Below are positions 8,394 through 16,755 of a DNA stretch of 64,000 bases, piece by piece. Position numbers and translations under genes: made by a program. Below the pieces are notes generated by a model that was not told the DNA's origin, searched no databases, and saw only the letters and a list, made by a program, of their open reading frames with translations. This DNA is from Roseimaritima sediminicola (GTDB taxonomy: Bacteria; Planctomycetota; Planctomycetia; Pirellulales; Pirellulaceae), in NCBI RefSeq assembly GCF_009618275.1, contig NZ_WIAD01000010.1, positions 1-64,000 of the forward strand, in the 5' to 3' direction. Positions within the stretch are counted from its first letter, which is position 1. The number at the start of each line of letters is the position of its first letter.

Positions 8394-11030
8394 ATGTCTC
8401 CTTTTACCGGCCCCTCCCTGCGACCAGCGGTCATCGAAGCCCGCGAGCGACTGCGGGCGGGTCGCGAACGGATTCGCCAACAACACCAAAGCGGCTTGGC
8501 CGGGGTGCTGGTCTCGACCGCTCTGACGGATCTGTTCGACAGCGTCATCCTATCGCTGTGGGAGGACACGATCGCGACGGTGGGCGAAGACGAATCGGTA
8601 TCCCAAGCCGTGTTGGTCGCCCACGGCGGTTTCGGTCGCCGCGACCTGGCTCCCTACAGCGACGTCGACCTGATGGTGGTCCCCAAGTCGGGCAATGCCG
8701 AAGCCCTGCAGCCGGTGGCCAGCCAGTTCACCCGCGACATCGTCGATGCGGGGCTGCAATTGGGCTTTACCGTCCGAACCCGCGCCGAAGCCTGCCACTG
8801 GGCGTGGAAGGATGCCACCGTGTTCAGCTCGCTGGCCGAGAGCCGGTTGTTGGCGGGCAGCGTGCGCACGTACCAGCGTTACTTTGGCGCCCTGCGCAAA
8901 GGTGCCCAGCGTCGGCAGCAACGCGTGATCGATGCCGTGGAAACGGCTCGCCGCGAGGAACGCCACAAGTGGGGCGAAACCAACTATCTGTTGCGCCCCA
9001 ACGTGAAACGCTCCCGCGGCGCCCTCCGTGACATCCAACTGATCCGCTGGGTCGGCTTTGCCGCCTATGGCGAAACCGAACTCTCGCGGCTGGTGCGGCT
9101 GGGCGACCTGCCGGAGGACGATTATCACCGCGTCCACGCCGCTTACTCGTTCCTGCTGCGGCTGCGCAACGAGCTGCATTTCTCGTCGGGCAAGAACCTG
9201 GACCTGCTGGACCGCGCCGCCCAGGTGGAAATCGCGACCCACTGGGGCTACACCGAACACGATGGCAGCCTGCCGGTCGAGTGGTTCATGAAGGACTACT
9301 TCGAACACACCCGCAACGTGCGCTATGCGGTCGCCCACTTTCTGGCCGCCACCCGCGGCCACCCGCTGCTGACGCGCAGTCTCGACCGCGTGTTCTCCAA
9401 AGCCCTCGATGAAGACATCCGCCTGGGCCCCTATCACATCTGGGTACGCGACCGAAACCTCTCGCGGTTTGCCAAAGACCTGCCCAGCGTGCTCCGCTTG
9501 ATGGATTACGCCAACCGTTACAAGCGGCGGATAGCGCATCGCACCTGGCAAGAGATCCGCGATGCGATGATGGAACAGGCGGTCGAGCCGCTGGACCTGC
9601 AGACGGGCCAACAGTTCATGTCCCTGCTCAGCCGGCCCGGCCAACTGCCCAGTTTGCTGCGCCGCCTGCACGAGCTGCGGATTCTGGAAAAGCTGATTCC
9701 GGCGATGAACCGAGCTCGGGGGATGCTGGAATTCAACCAGTATCACAAGTACACCGTCGACGCGCACTCGATCCGAGCGGTCGAAGCGGCTACGCGTTTC
9801 GCCGATGAGGAGGGCCTGGCCGGCGACGTCTATCGCGGCATCAAGGACAAACGCCTGCTGCATCTGGCGCTGCTGATGCACGACTTGGGCAAGGGTTACG
9901 AAGAGGACCACTGCGAGGTCGGCTACCGGATCGCCATGGAAACCTGCCCGCGGCTGGGCCTGGACGCCGACGCCACCGAGACCGTGGCGAAATTAATTCA
10001 GCTGCATCTGGAAATGAACAACACCTCCTCGCAGCATGACCTGAGCGATCCGGAGATCGTCTCGCAGTTCGCCGCCACGGTGGGTTCGATGCGGATGCTG
10101 GACATGTTGCTGATCCACTCCCTGGCCGACATGACGGCCGTGGGCCCCGAAGTGCTGACCGACTGGAAGCGACGCCTGCTGGTGGAGCTGTACGTCCGCA
10201 CGTGGCGGTTCTTTGATTCGGGCCACTTGCCCGGCGAGATGGATGACGCCACCGAGAGCAAACGAGAGACGATTCGTCAGCGGATCCAGGCCGCCGGGTT
10301 GCCGGCCGAGGTGGCCGCCCGCGGCGAAACCGTGCTCCGCAGCCTCAGCGCCCTGATGCTGCAGCGCCGCGACGTCGAACCGCTCAGCAAACAGGTGATC
10401 CAGGTCGCCGGTTTGGCGCCCTCGAGCAGCGTCAGTTGGTGCCGGCACCTGCCCGAAGAGGACGCCGCCGAGTACACCTTGGTGCGCGTGAACCAGTCGG
10501 CGGTCAGAGGCTTGTTCGCCCGCGCCGCCGGCACCCTGACCGCCCAGGGCCTGGGAATCATGCGAGCCGAAATCGCCACGCTGCAGCCCGACATCGCCTG
10601 GGACACGTTCGTCGTTCGAGATCCGGAACCGGCCGAGTCTCGGTCGCTGCGGCAAGCGGCCGTGTGCCGCGCGCTGTGCGAAGCGATCGATGCAGATAGC
10701 CCACCGAAACTGAACTTCCCCCGCGTCTGGAAACCCTCGACCGCCGGTGGCGAAGCCGTGATGTTGCTGCCCACACGCGTCGCCTTCGACAACGAAACCT
10801 TCGACCGCTACACCGTCCTGTCGCTGTTCGCCTACGACCGTCCAGGCCTGTTGTACTCGGTCGCTCAAGTCCTTTCCGATCATTCCACCCTGGTCCACTT
10901 TGCCAAGATTTCGACCCATCTGGACCAGGTGATGGACATCTTCTACGTAACGGATCTGGCGGGAAACCAATTGACCGATCCCGCCCAGCATGAACGGCTG
11001 CGCGAAGCCTTGATCGCGGCGGCAGCCTAA
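8394..11030 (+). CDS. glnD: [Protein-PII] uridylyltransferase/uridylyl-removing enzyme
   Basis: An 878-aa GlnD, close to the usual 850-900. Domains in order: a nucleotidyltransferase with GGFGRRDLAPYSDVDLMV (about 78-95), a GlnD linker/PII-uridylyltransferase region, an HD phosphohydrolase domain with LLMHDLGKGYEEDH (about 494-507) for deuridylylation, and two C-terminal ACT domains (RVNQSAVRGLFARAAGTL and LFAYDRPGLLYSVAQVL) that sense glutamine. The enzyme adds or removes UMP on the P-II T-loop tyrosine according to nitrogen status. I choose the ATG at 8394; an upstream GTG at 8325 would add 23 residues of repeat-like, Arg/Gly-rich sequence. It lies directly after glnB. Confidence 0.93.
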   Translation: MSPFTGPSLRPAVIEARERLRAGRERIRQQHQSGLAGVLVSTALTDLFDSVILSLWEDTIATVGEDESVSQAVLVAHGGFGRRDLAPYSDVDLMVVPKSGNAEALQPVASQFTRDIVDAGLQLGFTVRTRAEACHWAWKDATVFSSLAESRLLAGSVRTYQRYFGALRKGAQRRQQRVIDAVETARREERHKWGETNYLLRPNVKRSRGALRDIQLIRWVGFAAYGETELSRLVRLGDLPEDDYHRVHAAYSFLLRLRNELHFSSGKNLDLLDRAAQVEIATHWGYTEHDGSLPVEWFMKDYFEHTRNVRYAVAHFLAATRGHPLLTRSLDRVFSKALDEDIRLGPYHIWVRDRNLSRFAKDLPSVLRLMDYANRYKRRIAHRTWQEIRDAMMEQAVEPLDLQTGQQFMSLLSRPGQLPSLLRRLHELRILEKLIPAMNRARGMLEFNQYHKYTVDAHSIRAVEAATRFADEEGLAGDVYRGIKDKRLLHLALLMHDLGKGYEEDHCEVGYRIAMETCPRLGLDADATETVAKLIQLHLEMNNTSSQHDLSDPEIVSQFAATVGSMRMLDMLLIHSLADMTAVGPEVLTDWKRRLLVELYVRTWRFFDSGHLPGEMDDATESKRETIRQRIQAAGLPAEVAARGETVLRSLSALMLQRRDVEPLSKQVIQVAGLAPSSSVSWCRHLPEEDAAEYTLVRVNQSAVRGLFARAAGTLTAQGLGIMRAEIATLQPDIAWDTFVVRDPEPAESRSLRQAAVCRALCEAIDADSPPKLNFPRVWKPSTAGGEAVMLLPTRVAFDNETFDRYTVLSLFAYDRPGLLYSVAQVLSDHSTLVHFAKISTHLDQVMDIFYVTDLAGNQLTDPAQHERLREALIAAAA

Positions 11031-11036
11031 ACAGAC

Positions 11037-11091
11037 GCCCCCGGGGGAAACTCTCCGGGGGGGAAACTCTCCGGGGGGAAACTCTCCGGAT
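11037..11091. repeat. Tandem GC-rich repeat behind glnD
   Basis: Three imperfect tandem copies of GGGGGAAACTCTCCG (about 16-18 bp period) start just after the glnD stop. They do not form a clear terminator hairpin. Their role is unknown. Confidence 0.6.
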
Positions 11092-11311
11092 CGGGCAAAG
11101 TCGGGGGATCGAAACGGCCACACGGCCGCCCGGGCGGCAAAGCAACACAATGTGGCCCAGCGGTTGTGGCACGAGCCCGGAAGCGCGGCAATAGTTGTTC
11201 GGTGGCAACACCAACGAAGTTCCTTCGGTTCACCCGCCGCGACACCAGCCCCGCGGTTAATGTGGTTCAGGTTACCACGAATACAGGGCGACGGACCGAC
11301 GCAGACCGATT

Positions 11312-11401
11312 GCCAGCGGACCCTTTGTTCCGGTGCGTGACTCCTGCACCGCCGCACCGGGTCCGCTGGCGACGGTCGTTCTGCCGTCTGTTTTGTCTTT
11401 C
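11312..11401 (+). terminator. Nested hairpins and possible terminator before the secreted protein gene
   Basis: A perfect 12-bp inverted repeat, GCCAGCGGACCC (11312-11323) with GGGTCCGCTGGC (11359-11370), encloses a second stem CGGTGC...GCACCG. It is followed by GACGG...CCGTC and a T-rich run (TGTTTTGTCTTT). It could terminate glnD transcription or act as a structured leader 25 bp upstream of the next gene. Confidence 0.45.
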
Positions 11402-11425
11402 CGTACTGAACCAGGAGGGTGTCCC

Positions 11426-12421
11426 ATGTTGTGGCCCAAACGCTTCTTCGCGTATTCCGCCGCCGGTTGTCTGTTGTTTTCCACGGCCGCTCGAGCCGAG
11501 GTGGACCTGAACCTGTTGCTGGCCCAGTTGAACGAGGCCGAGGAAACCAACACCGAACTCGCTTCGCCTGCCGAACAGCCCCCTGCGGATGAGGACGCTC
11601 TGTTGCTGCCAGCGGCCCCACCGCCTTCCGACGCGGCCCCACCGCCTTCTGACGCGGCCCCATCACCTTCTGACGCGGCCCCACTGCCTTCTGACGCGGT
11701 CCCGCCGCCTGAGCAGTTTTCGCCACCGCTGTCCGACGAACTGCCTGCAGCCGGCGAAGGCATGATCGCCGAAGAGGAGCTGCGAGCGCCCGTCCCGGCC
11801 CCTGCTCCAGTCGCGGCCCCTGCTCCGGTCGCGGCCCCTCCTCCGGTCGCGGCCCCTGCTCAGCCCTACACGCTCCAGCCCTCTTCGCCGGCTCCCTCCG
11901 CAACGGCCCCGGGCAGGCGGCCCGGCGACGGCACGCTGCCGCAGCACGCGGCGGCTCCTTCGCAACCTGCAACCGCCGAATCACGCATCGACTTCGAGCG
12001 GCTGTTTCAGCATCAGGCTCGACATCCGGGCGACATCGCGCGCCGACCCCATCCCGCCGCCCGCCCCGCCTGCGGCTGCGCCGGTCCCCGGCATACTTGC
12101 CAGCCCCACCGGCGTCCCTCCCTGCCGCCACCGGCGACGCTGGAATCGATGTATCACTGCAAACCGTGTTATCGCGACGTCTGGGCGGGCTACGAAGCCG
12201 AGCGGCAGCACGCATGCGACAAGTACCACAAACACCTTCACGGTCGCTGCGATTGCTTCCAGCCGGAGCCCGAGTACAGCGGGCCGCCGCTGTACGCCCA
12301 GCCGCTTTGCCAACCCGAGCCCTGCGATAAATCCAGCGGTCTGCTGCACCGCCTGTTTCATCGCCCAAAGTCCCCCACCTGCGGCTGTGAGTCAGCGACG
12401 ACGTGCGACTGCGATGGCTAA
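11426..12421 (+). CDS. Secreted Pro/Ala-repeat, Cys-rich hypothetical protein
   Basis: I do not recognise the family of this 331-aa protein. The ATG at 11426 follows a strong AGGAGGG Shine-Dalgarno and starts a signal peptide ending TAARA (about residue 24). Then come four tandem units of the form PPSDAAP (about 65-95), later APVAAP repeats (about 118-145), and a His/Cys-rich C-terminal half with at least 14 cysteines, many as CGC, CKPC, CDCF and CDCDG. The tail suggests a disulfide-linked or metal-binding surface protein attached through a flexible Pro/Ala spacer, perhaps a cell-wall component; this is inference. A strong terminator follows. The synonymous DNA of the repeats is itself nearly identical, showing recent repeat expansion. 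Confidence 0.7.
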   Translation: MLWPKRFFAYSAAGCLLFSTAARAEVDLNLLLAQLNEAEETNTELASPAEQPPADEDALLLPAAPPPSDAAPPPSDAAPSPSDAAPLPSDAVPPPEQFSPPLSDELPAAGEGMIAEEELRAPVPAPAPVAAPAPVAAPPPVAAPAQPYTLQPSSPAPSATAPGRRPGDGTLPQHAAAPSQPATAESRIDFERLFQHQARHPGDIARRPHPAARPACGCAGPRHTCQPHRRPSLPPPATLESMYHCKPCYRDVWAGYEAERQHACDKYHKHLHGRCDCFQPEPEYSGPPLYAQPLCQPEPCDKSSGLLHRLFHRPKSPTCGCESATTCDCDG

Positions 12422-12592
12422 AACCGCTCGGCAACCGGTACCGCGGGCGTGGACGCCTCCGGCAAGCTGACCGCTGCAGTTTTTTCTGCGAGCCGGAATT
12501 TTCGGTTCAGGTTTGGAATCACCCTTCCGATACTACTTGTACCATGGATTGGGAGGGTGGAACGAAAAGGTACCATCGTTCCGACAGATGAC

Positions 12593-12638
12593 GGGTCATG
12601 GTGAGGCAGGGAGGGCTTCACCATGACCCTTCTCTTTT
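12593..12638 (+). terminator. Rho-independent terminator
   Basis: A perfect 12-bp stem (GGGTCATGGTGA at 12593-12604, TCACCATGACCC at 12618-12629) with a 13-nt loop is followed by TTCTCTTTT. Two weaker hairpins precede it (CACCCTTCC...GGGAGGGTG and GGAACG...CGTTCC). It ends the plus-strand transcript of the Cys-rich protein gene. Confidence 0.75.
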
Positions 12639-12665
12639 GCGCTGACCGCAACTCCCCCGTCCCAA

Positions 12666-12823
12666 AGTAGCTCGGCTGTCCTCAGCCGAGAAAGTATTCA
12701 AAGTAGCTCGGCTGTCCTCAGCCGAGAGAGTTCTCAAAGTAGCTCGGCTGTCCTCAGCCGAGAAAGTATTTGGTCACAGCTGGGCCAGCCGCACCACGGT
12801 TCACAGGCTGGAAGCCTACGCCA
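12666..12823. repeat. Palindromic repeat cluster
   Basis: Three tandem copies of AGTAGCTCGGCTGTCCTCAG followed by CCGAGA (about 38-bp spacing; stem CTCGGCTG/CAGCCGAG) are followed by a CAGCTGGGCCAGCCG unit and one CACAGGCTGGAAGCCTACGC unit. It ends about 3 bp before the stop codon of the minus-strand DUF1501 gene. Confidence 0.75.
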
Positions 12824-12826
12824 CAG

Positions 12827-14134
12827 TTATGCTGTGAACAGGTCCGACAGCACCTTGCCGTCGCGCACCAGGGTGATCGGACGGCCGGTTTCGGTTTGGA
12901 ATTCCAGCTGCGGATCGATGCCCAGGTTGTGGTAGAAACTGGCCGCCACGTCATCGGGCCGAATCGCTTCGTTGGCCGGTCCCGAGGCCGTCGCATCGCT
13001 GGCCCCGATCACCTGTCCGCCGCGGACGTTGCCACCGGCCATCAACATAAACATGCATCGCGGGTAGTGATCGCGGCCGCCCTCGGCACTGCGGCTGTTG
13101 ATCTTGGGCGTGCGGCCGAACTCGCCGGTGGCCAAGACCGCGGTGGAAGCCAGCAAGCCGCGTTGCTCCAGTCCCCGAAACAACCCGCTCAACCCAGCGT
13201 CCAGCTTCGGCAACAGATTGGTCTTCAGCCGCGTGAAGTTGTCTTGATGCGTATCCCAACCGCCCAGCTGGACGGTCACAAACCGCACACCGGATTCCAC
13301 CAAGCGCAGGGCCAACAAACAACTTTGCCCGAAGGAATCCTCGCCGAACTGGGCGGCGAAACTGGCCGGTTCCCGACTGATATCGAAGGCCTCTCTGGCC
13401 CGCGGAGACGTGATCAGAGCATGGGCTTGCTGGCCAAACTGATCGAGTCCCTCGATCAATTGGTCCGCCTGATCCAGGGCCGCGAACCGTCGGTCCAAAC
13501 CCTGCAGCAAGGTTTGTCGGCGCTGCACCTGGTCGACCGATACGCCCGGCGCAAGCGAAACGCCGCGGACGCGATAGGGCTGGCCAGCGGTGGGCGTGCT
13601 GTTGGTATCCAGGGCCGAGTAGCGGATGCCCAGAAAGCCCGCTCCTTGGCTGGCACGGGGGATCGCCACGTTCGTCGGCAATTCGGGTTCCGCCGGCGAC
13701 TGCATCGAGACGACGCTGCCGTAACCGGGATACTCCAGCGACGCCAGCGGACGCGAGCCCGTACACACGTACTCGCGTCCCAAGGCGTGGGCGGCCAAGG
13801 TGTGGCTGACGCCGCGGAGGATCGCGTACTTGTCGGCACAGGCGGCCAACTTTGGCAGGTGCTCGCTGATCTGGATCCCAGGAACATTCGTCGCGGCCGG
13901 ACGAAATGTTCCACGCACCTCTTCGGGGGCGTCGGGTTTTAGGTCGAAGGTATCCAGGTGCGACGGGCCACCGGGCAACTCGATAAAGATCGCCGAGGTG
14001 GCCCCACCGGCCCGCACCTGGCCGGCCTCGGCCAGGCGGAGGTAGCCGCCCAGGGTCAACCCGCCGAATCCCAATGCCCCGGCCCGCAGAAGATCGCGTC
14101 GTCGCACTGCGTCGCATGTTTGATGAACTGCCAT
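12827..14134 (-). CDS. DUF1501 domain-containing protein
   Basis: A 435-aa DUF1501 protein (sulfatase-like alkaline-phosphatase fold family abundant in planctomycetes). The start MAVHQTCDAVRRRDLLRAG is canonical and includes a Tat-like RRDLLRAGALGFGGLTLGGY signal. Conserved landmarks: IFIELPGGPSHLDTFDLKP, LRGVSHTLAAHALGREY, VTVQLGGWDTHQDNF, TAVLATGEFGRTPKIN, and GRDHYPRCMFMLMAGG. Members normally sit beside DUF1549/DUF1553 cytochrome-like proteins, as here; the biochemical role is not established, with suggestions of polysaccharide degradation. The frame is open 84 codons further upstream, but that stretch is antisense-like. The start lies inside the 3' end of the upstream gene (78-bp overlap), explained by the truncation of that gene. 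Confidence 0.9.
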   Translation of the reverse strand: MAVHQTCDAVRRRDLLRAGALGFGGLTLGGYLRLAEAGQVRAGGATSAIFIELPGGPSHLDTFDLKPDAPEEVRGTFRPAATNVPGIQISEHLPKLAACADKYAILRGVSHTLAAHALGREYVCTGSRPLASLEYPGYGSVVSMQSPAEPELPTNVAIPRASQGAGFLGIRYSALDTNSTPTAGQPYRVRGVSLAPGVSVDQVQRRQTLLQGLDRRFAALDQADQLIEGLDQFGQQAHALITSPRAREAFDISREPASFAAQFGEDSFGQSCLLALRLVESGVRFVTVQLGGWDTHQDNFTRLKTNLLPKLDAGLSGLFRGLEQRGLLASTAVLATGEFGRTPKINSRSAEGGRDHYPRCMFMLMAGGNVRGGQVIGASDATASGPANEAIRPDDVAASFYHNLGIDPQLEFQTETGRPITLVRDGKVLSDLFTA

Positions 14135-15261
14135 GGAAACGAAACCTTCGAGGCCACGCCACGAATGGGCAGCACATTGTTCAGCTGCGCCTCGCTGTTG
14201 CCGGTCCAGTCCGAGAAACGCGTCGCCCACCAGGCGGCGTACTCCGGCGTTCCCAGCAGCCGTTCGACGACCGCCTCGCGTTTGTCCTCGGTGGGATCGT
14301 CCAAGAACCGCTGGACTTCGTCGGGGGAGGGCAGGGTACCGGTCAGATCCAGGCGGACGCGCCGCAGGAAGTCGGCATCGCTGCACACGGCCGAAGGCTG
14401 GATACCCAGTTTGCGAAGTTTCTGGACGACCAATGCGTCGACCGTGGTCGTGGTGGCGACCTCCGGATAGCGGGGTCCGACCAGATCACTAACCGGCTGA
14501 ATCACCGGCACCGGTACAACGGCTTTGTCGTAAGCGACCACGACATGAGTATCGCCCGGATCGGCGGCCCGGACGGTCCCCTCTTCGCTGATCTCGGCAA
14601 CCGCATCGTCGTTGCTGGTGAACCGGCACAGGGTCGTCACGTCTTCGCTGGTGCCGCCTTCCCAGTGGGCGATGACCCGCAGCGTCTGCTGCTGGCCCTT
14701 GCCACCGAACACGATCTCTTCGGGCAGGACTTCCAGCCGCGTCAGCTGTGCCGGTTGCTCGTCCTCGTACTCGGCTCCGGCGGCGATCCAGGCGCGAATC
14801 AGGTTGTATTGCCAGCTGCCCTTGTCGTATCGCTTGCCGCCCTCGTGCAGATCGGCATCGGTGGGTTTTGCGATGATCAGGCTCTCATCGACATCCTCCT
14901 GGTCGACGCGTCCACTGTTCGCTTCCCACAGCGCCGCGTGGTCGGCGGCAAAGTCATAACCGAACAAGGACAATTGAAACCCGCCGCGTCCCTGGAACGA
15001 TCCGTGGCAGGCGCGACCGTTGCAGCCCAGCCGACCCAGCAGCGGCGTGACGTGTCGCTGGAAATCGGGCACCTCATCCGCTTGAGCGTCGGCGAATCGG
15101 ACTTCCGGACCCGGCAAGACTTTTTCAAGCTCCGAAGCCTCCGCAACCTTTTCGGGTTGCCGGCCATCGGCAGCCTGCACACCGATAGTCACCAATCCGG
15201 TCGCGGCCAGGGCGAGCAACCAGCACGAGCAGGCGATCCTCACGTCAAAAAGCGTTCTCAC
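14056..15261 (-). CDS. Truncated DUF1549 (planctomycete cytochrome-like) protein with Ig-like domain
   Basis: 401 aa, about half the length normally seen for DUF1549-DUF1553 proteins. It has a signal peptide (WLLALAATGLVTIGVQAA), an N-terminal cytochrome-like segment with LGCNGRACHGSFQGRGGF, a BIG2-like Ig domain (about 180-260; LTRLEVLPEEIVFGG), and the start of DUF1549 (VDALVVQKLRKLGI, LDLTGTLPSPDEVQRFLDD, YAAWWATRFSDWTGNSEA). At about residue 373 (14145) family-like sequence stops, and the frame runs out of register through the first 78 bp of the DUF1501 gene to a stop at 14056. The rest of DUF1549 and all of DUF1553 are missing, so an internal deletion is likely. GTG start at 15261. Probably non-functional, or an assembly collapse. 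Confidence 0.75.
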   Translation of the reverse strand: MRTLFDVRIACSCWLLALAATGLVTIGVQAADGRQPEKVAEASELEKVLPGPEVRFADAQADEVPDFQRHVTPLLGRLGCNGRACHGSFQGRGGFQLSLFGYDFAADHAALWEANSGRVDQEDVDESLIIAKPTDADLHEGGKRYDKGSWQYNLIRAWIAAGAEYEDEQPAQLTRLEVLPEEIVFGGKGQQQTLRVIAHWEGGTSEDVTTLCRFTSNDDAVAEISEEGTVRAADPGDTHVVVAYDKAVVPVPVIQPVSDLVGPRYPEVATTTTVDALVVQKLRKLGIQPSAVCSDADFLRRVRLDLTGTLPSPDEVQRFLDDPTEDKREAVVERLLGTPEYAAWWATRFSDWTGNSEAQLNNVLPIRGVASKVSFPWQFIKHATQCDDAIFCGPGHWDSAG

Positions 15262-15641
15262 GGTTGCGGACTCCGAGGGTTGGAACGATCGGCGGCTTTG
15301 CGCTGTTCGATCGCGGGCGACGAGGGGGCAGGCGATTGCTGCCGGGAATTGGTGCGTTGGTTTGGGGTGCGAGCATCGCCAGGCGTCGCAGCGGTCTGGG
15401 AACGAGGAGAGGACACGAAAAGTCAGTTGCGCGAGCGGCGAGATTTATTGTCGAGAATCGACTTTTTTTTCGAAATGAATTGTACCCGCTGCTCCCCTGG
15501 CCTCCGGACTTGGCGGCATTTATCCTGCAATCTGTCGCCGACGCGGCCCGGCCGGGCGGCCCGCGACACACGGCTTTGATGTTTTGATGTTTCCATGTTT
15601 TGATGTTTTCATTCGCAGCTCGGATCCCCACGGCCCCCTGC
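15262..15641. other. Intergenic region between DUF1549 and ROK genes
   Basis: No gene is supported here. It holds an orphan terminator-like hairpin (15450-15470) and a run of TTTTGATGTTT-type repeats at 15574-15610 just before the ROK gene. The plus strand from about 15264 to 15470 could be a small RNA. Confidence 0.4.
15450..15470 (+). terminator. Terminator-like hairpin without upstream gene
   Basis: GTCGA-GAA-TCGAC followed directly by eight T residues. No plus-strand gene lies upstream (the nearest gene is on the minus strand and starts at 15261), so it may end a small RNA or antisense transcript. Confidence 0.4.
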
Positions 15642-16643
15642 ATGAGCAAAGCAAACCCACCCGAGGACTCGGTCTGGATCGGTTTCGATCTGGGCGGCAC
15701 CAAGATGATGGCGGTCGTCTATGACCACCAACTGCAGCCGCTCGGTCGCCGCCGCCGCAAGACCAAGGGCGCCGAAGGTGCCCAGGCAGGCCTCCAGCGA
15801 ATCGGCTCGACCATCGAGCAGGCTTTGAAGGAAGCCGACGTCCCGGCCGACCGCGTGGCCGGCATCGGCATCGGCTGTCCCGGGCCGGTGGACCCGACTC
15901 GGGGCAGGATCCTGACGGCCGTGAATTTGGGCTGGGACGATGTCCCGGTCGCCGAGCAGCTGGGCAAACGATTTCAATGCCCGGCCTGGGTTTTAAACGA
16001 CGTCGATGCGGGCGTTTACGGCGAGTATCGTTTCGGAGCCGCCAAGAGTGCCCGCTGTGCCGTGGGCATCTTTCCCGGCACCGGCATCGGGGGCGGGTGC
16101 GTGTACGAAGACATGGTGCTGCACGGCAAACACATCACCTGTATGGAGATCGGCCACACGCGAATCTGCAGCAGCTCGCGGACCAGCGGTTTCCCGCTGA
16201 CCGGGACTCTGGAAGCCGAAGCCAGCCGGATGACGATCGCGGCCGAAGCGGCCAAGTCGGCCTTCCGCGGCGACGCCCCACACCTGCTGAAGTACGCCGG
16301 CACCGACCTCCGCGAAATTCGCAGCGGTGCCTTGGCCCACGCCGTAGAAAAAGGCGACAAGGCGATCAAGCAGCTGATCGTCTCGACCTGCGAAACCATC
16401 GGCATCGGCGTGGTGAACATCGTCCACCTGCTGGCCCCCGACACCATCGTGCTGGGCGGCGGCCTGGTCGAAGCGATGGAAGAGTTGGTCGTTTCCACCG
16501 TCAAAAAGACCGCCAAGCAGAACTGTCTGGAACCCTATCGCGACAGCTTCGACGTCGTCCCCGCCAAACTCGGCGACGACGCTGCGGTCCTGGGCGCAGC
16601 CGCCTGGGCCGCCAAAAAAACCACCGAACAGGTAGCAGGATAG
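15642..16643 (+). CDS. ROK family sugar kinase
   Basis: A 333-aa ROK-family (repressor, ORF, kinase) glucokinase-like enzyme that would phosphorylate a hexose with ATP in the cytoplasm. Seen: phosphate-binding FDLGGTKMMAVVYD (about 14-27), GIGCPGPVDPTRGRI, LNDVDAGVYGEYRFGAA with the catalytic Asp, FPGTGIGGGCVYE, EIGHTRI, and IVLGGGLVEA. The usual ROK zinc motif (CxCGxxGCxE after EIGH) is replaced by SSSRTSGFPLTGTLEAEA with no cysteine cluster, so the zinc site is absent. No helix-turn-helix N-terminus is present, so this is a kinase rather than a repressor. I use the ATG at 15642; the earlier frame start lies in repeats. Its TAG stop is the first triplet of a palindromic repeat. Confidence 0.85.
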   Translation: MSKANPPEDSVWIGFDLGGTKMMAVVYDHQLQPLGRRRRKTKGAEGAQAGLQRIGSTIEQALKEADVPADRVAGIGIGCPGPVDPTRGRILTAVNLGWDDVPVAEQLGKRFQCPAWVLNDVDAGVYGEYRFGAAKSARCAVGIFPGTGIGGGCVYEDMVLHGKHITCMEIGHTRICSSSRTSGFPLTGTLEAEASRMTIAAEAAKSAFRGDAPHLLKYAGTDLREIRSGALAHAVEKGDKAIKQLIVSTCETIGIGVVNIVHLLAPDTIVLGGGLVEAMEELVVSTVKKTAKQNCLEPYRDSFDVVPAKLGDDAAVLGAAAWAAKKTTEQVAG

Positions 16644-16752
16644 TAGCACGGCTGCCAAAGTAGCACGGCTGTCCCAGCCGTGAACCGTGCCGCTCTCGGC
16701 TGGGACAGCCGAGCTACTATGCCGCTCTCGGCTGGGACAGCCGAGCTACTAT
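16641..16752. repeat. Palindromic repeats between ROK and xylA stops
   Basis: Units TAGTAGCACGGCTG...CAGCCGTG and CTCGGCTGGGACAGCCGAG (twice, with TACTATGCCG between) fill the whole gap between the two convergent genes. The left edge provides the ROK TAG stop; the right edge ends about 4 bp from the xylA stop. As paired hairpins they could also serve as a bidirectional terminator. Confidence 0.75.
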
Positions 16753-16755
16753 TGG

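Noticed and set aside
8550-9911. 453-codon minus-strand frame
   Set aside because: Antisense of glnD, which has clear motifs throughout.
9993-12434. 813-codon minus-strand frame
   Set aside because: Crosses the glnD end, the repeat region and the Cys-rich protein gene; low-complexity translation, clearly a shadow.
14134-14386. Extending DUF1501 upstream by 84 codons
   Set aside because: The extension is an out-of-register reading of the DUF1549 gene; the family start with CDAVRRRDLLRAG is at 14134.
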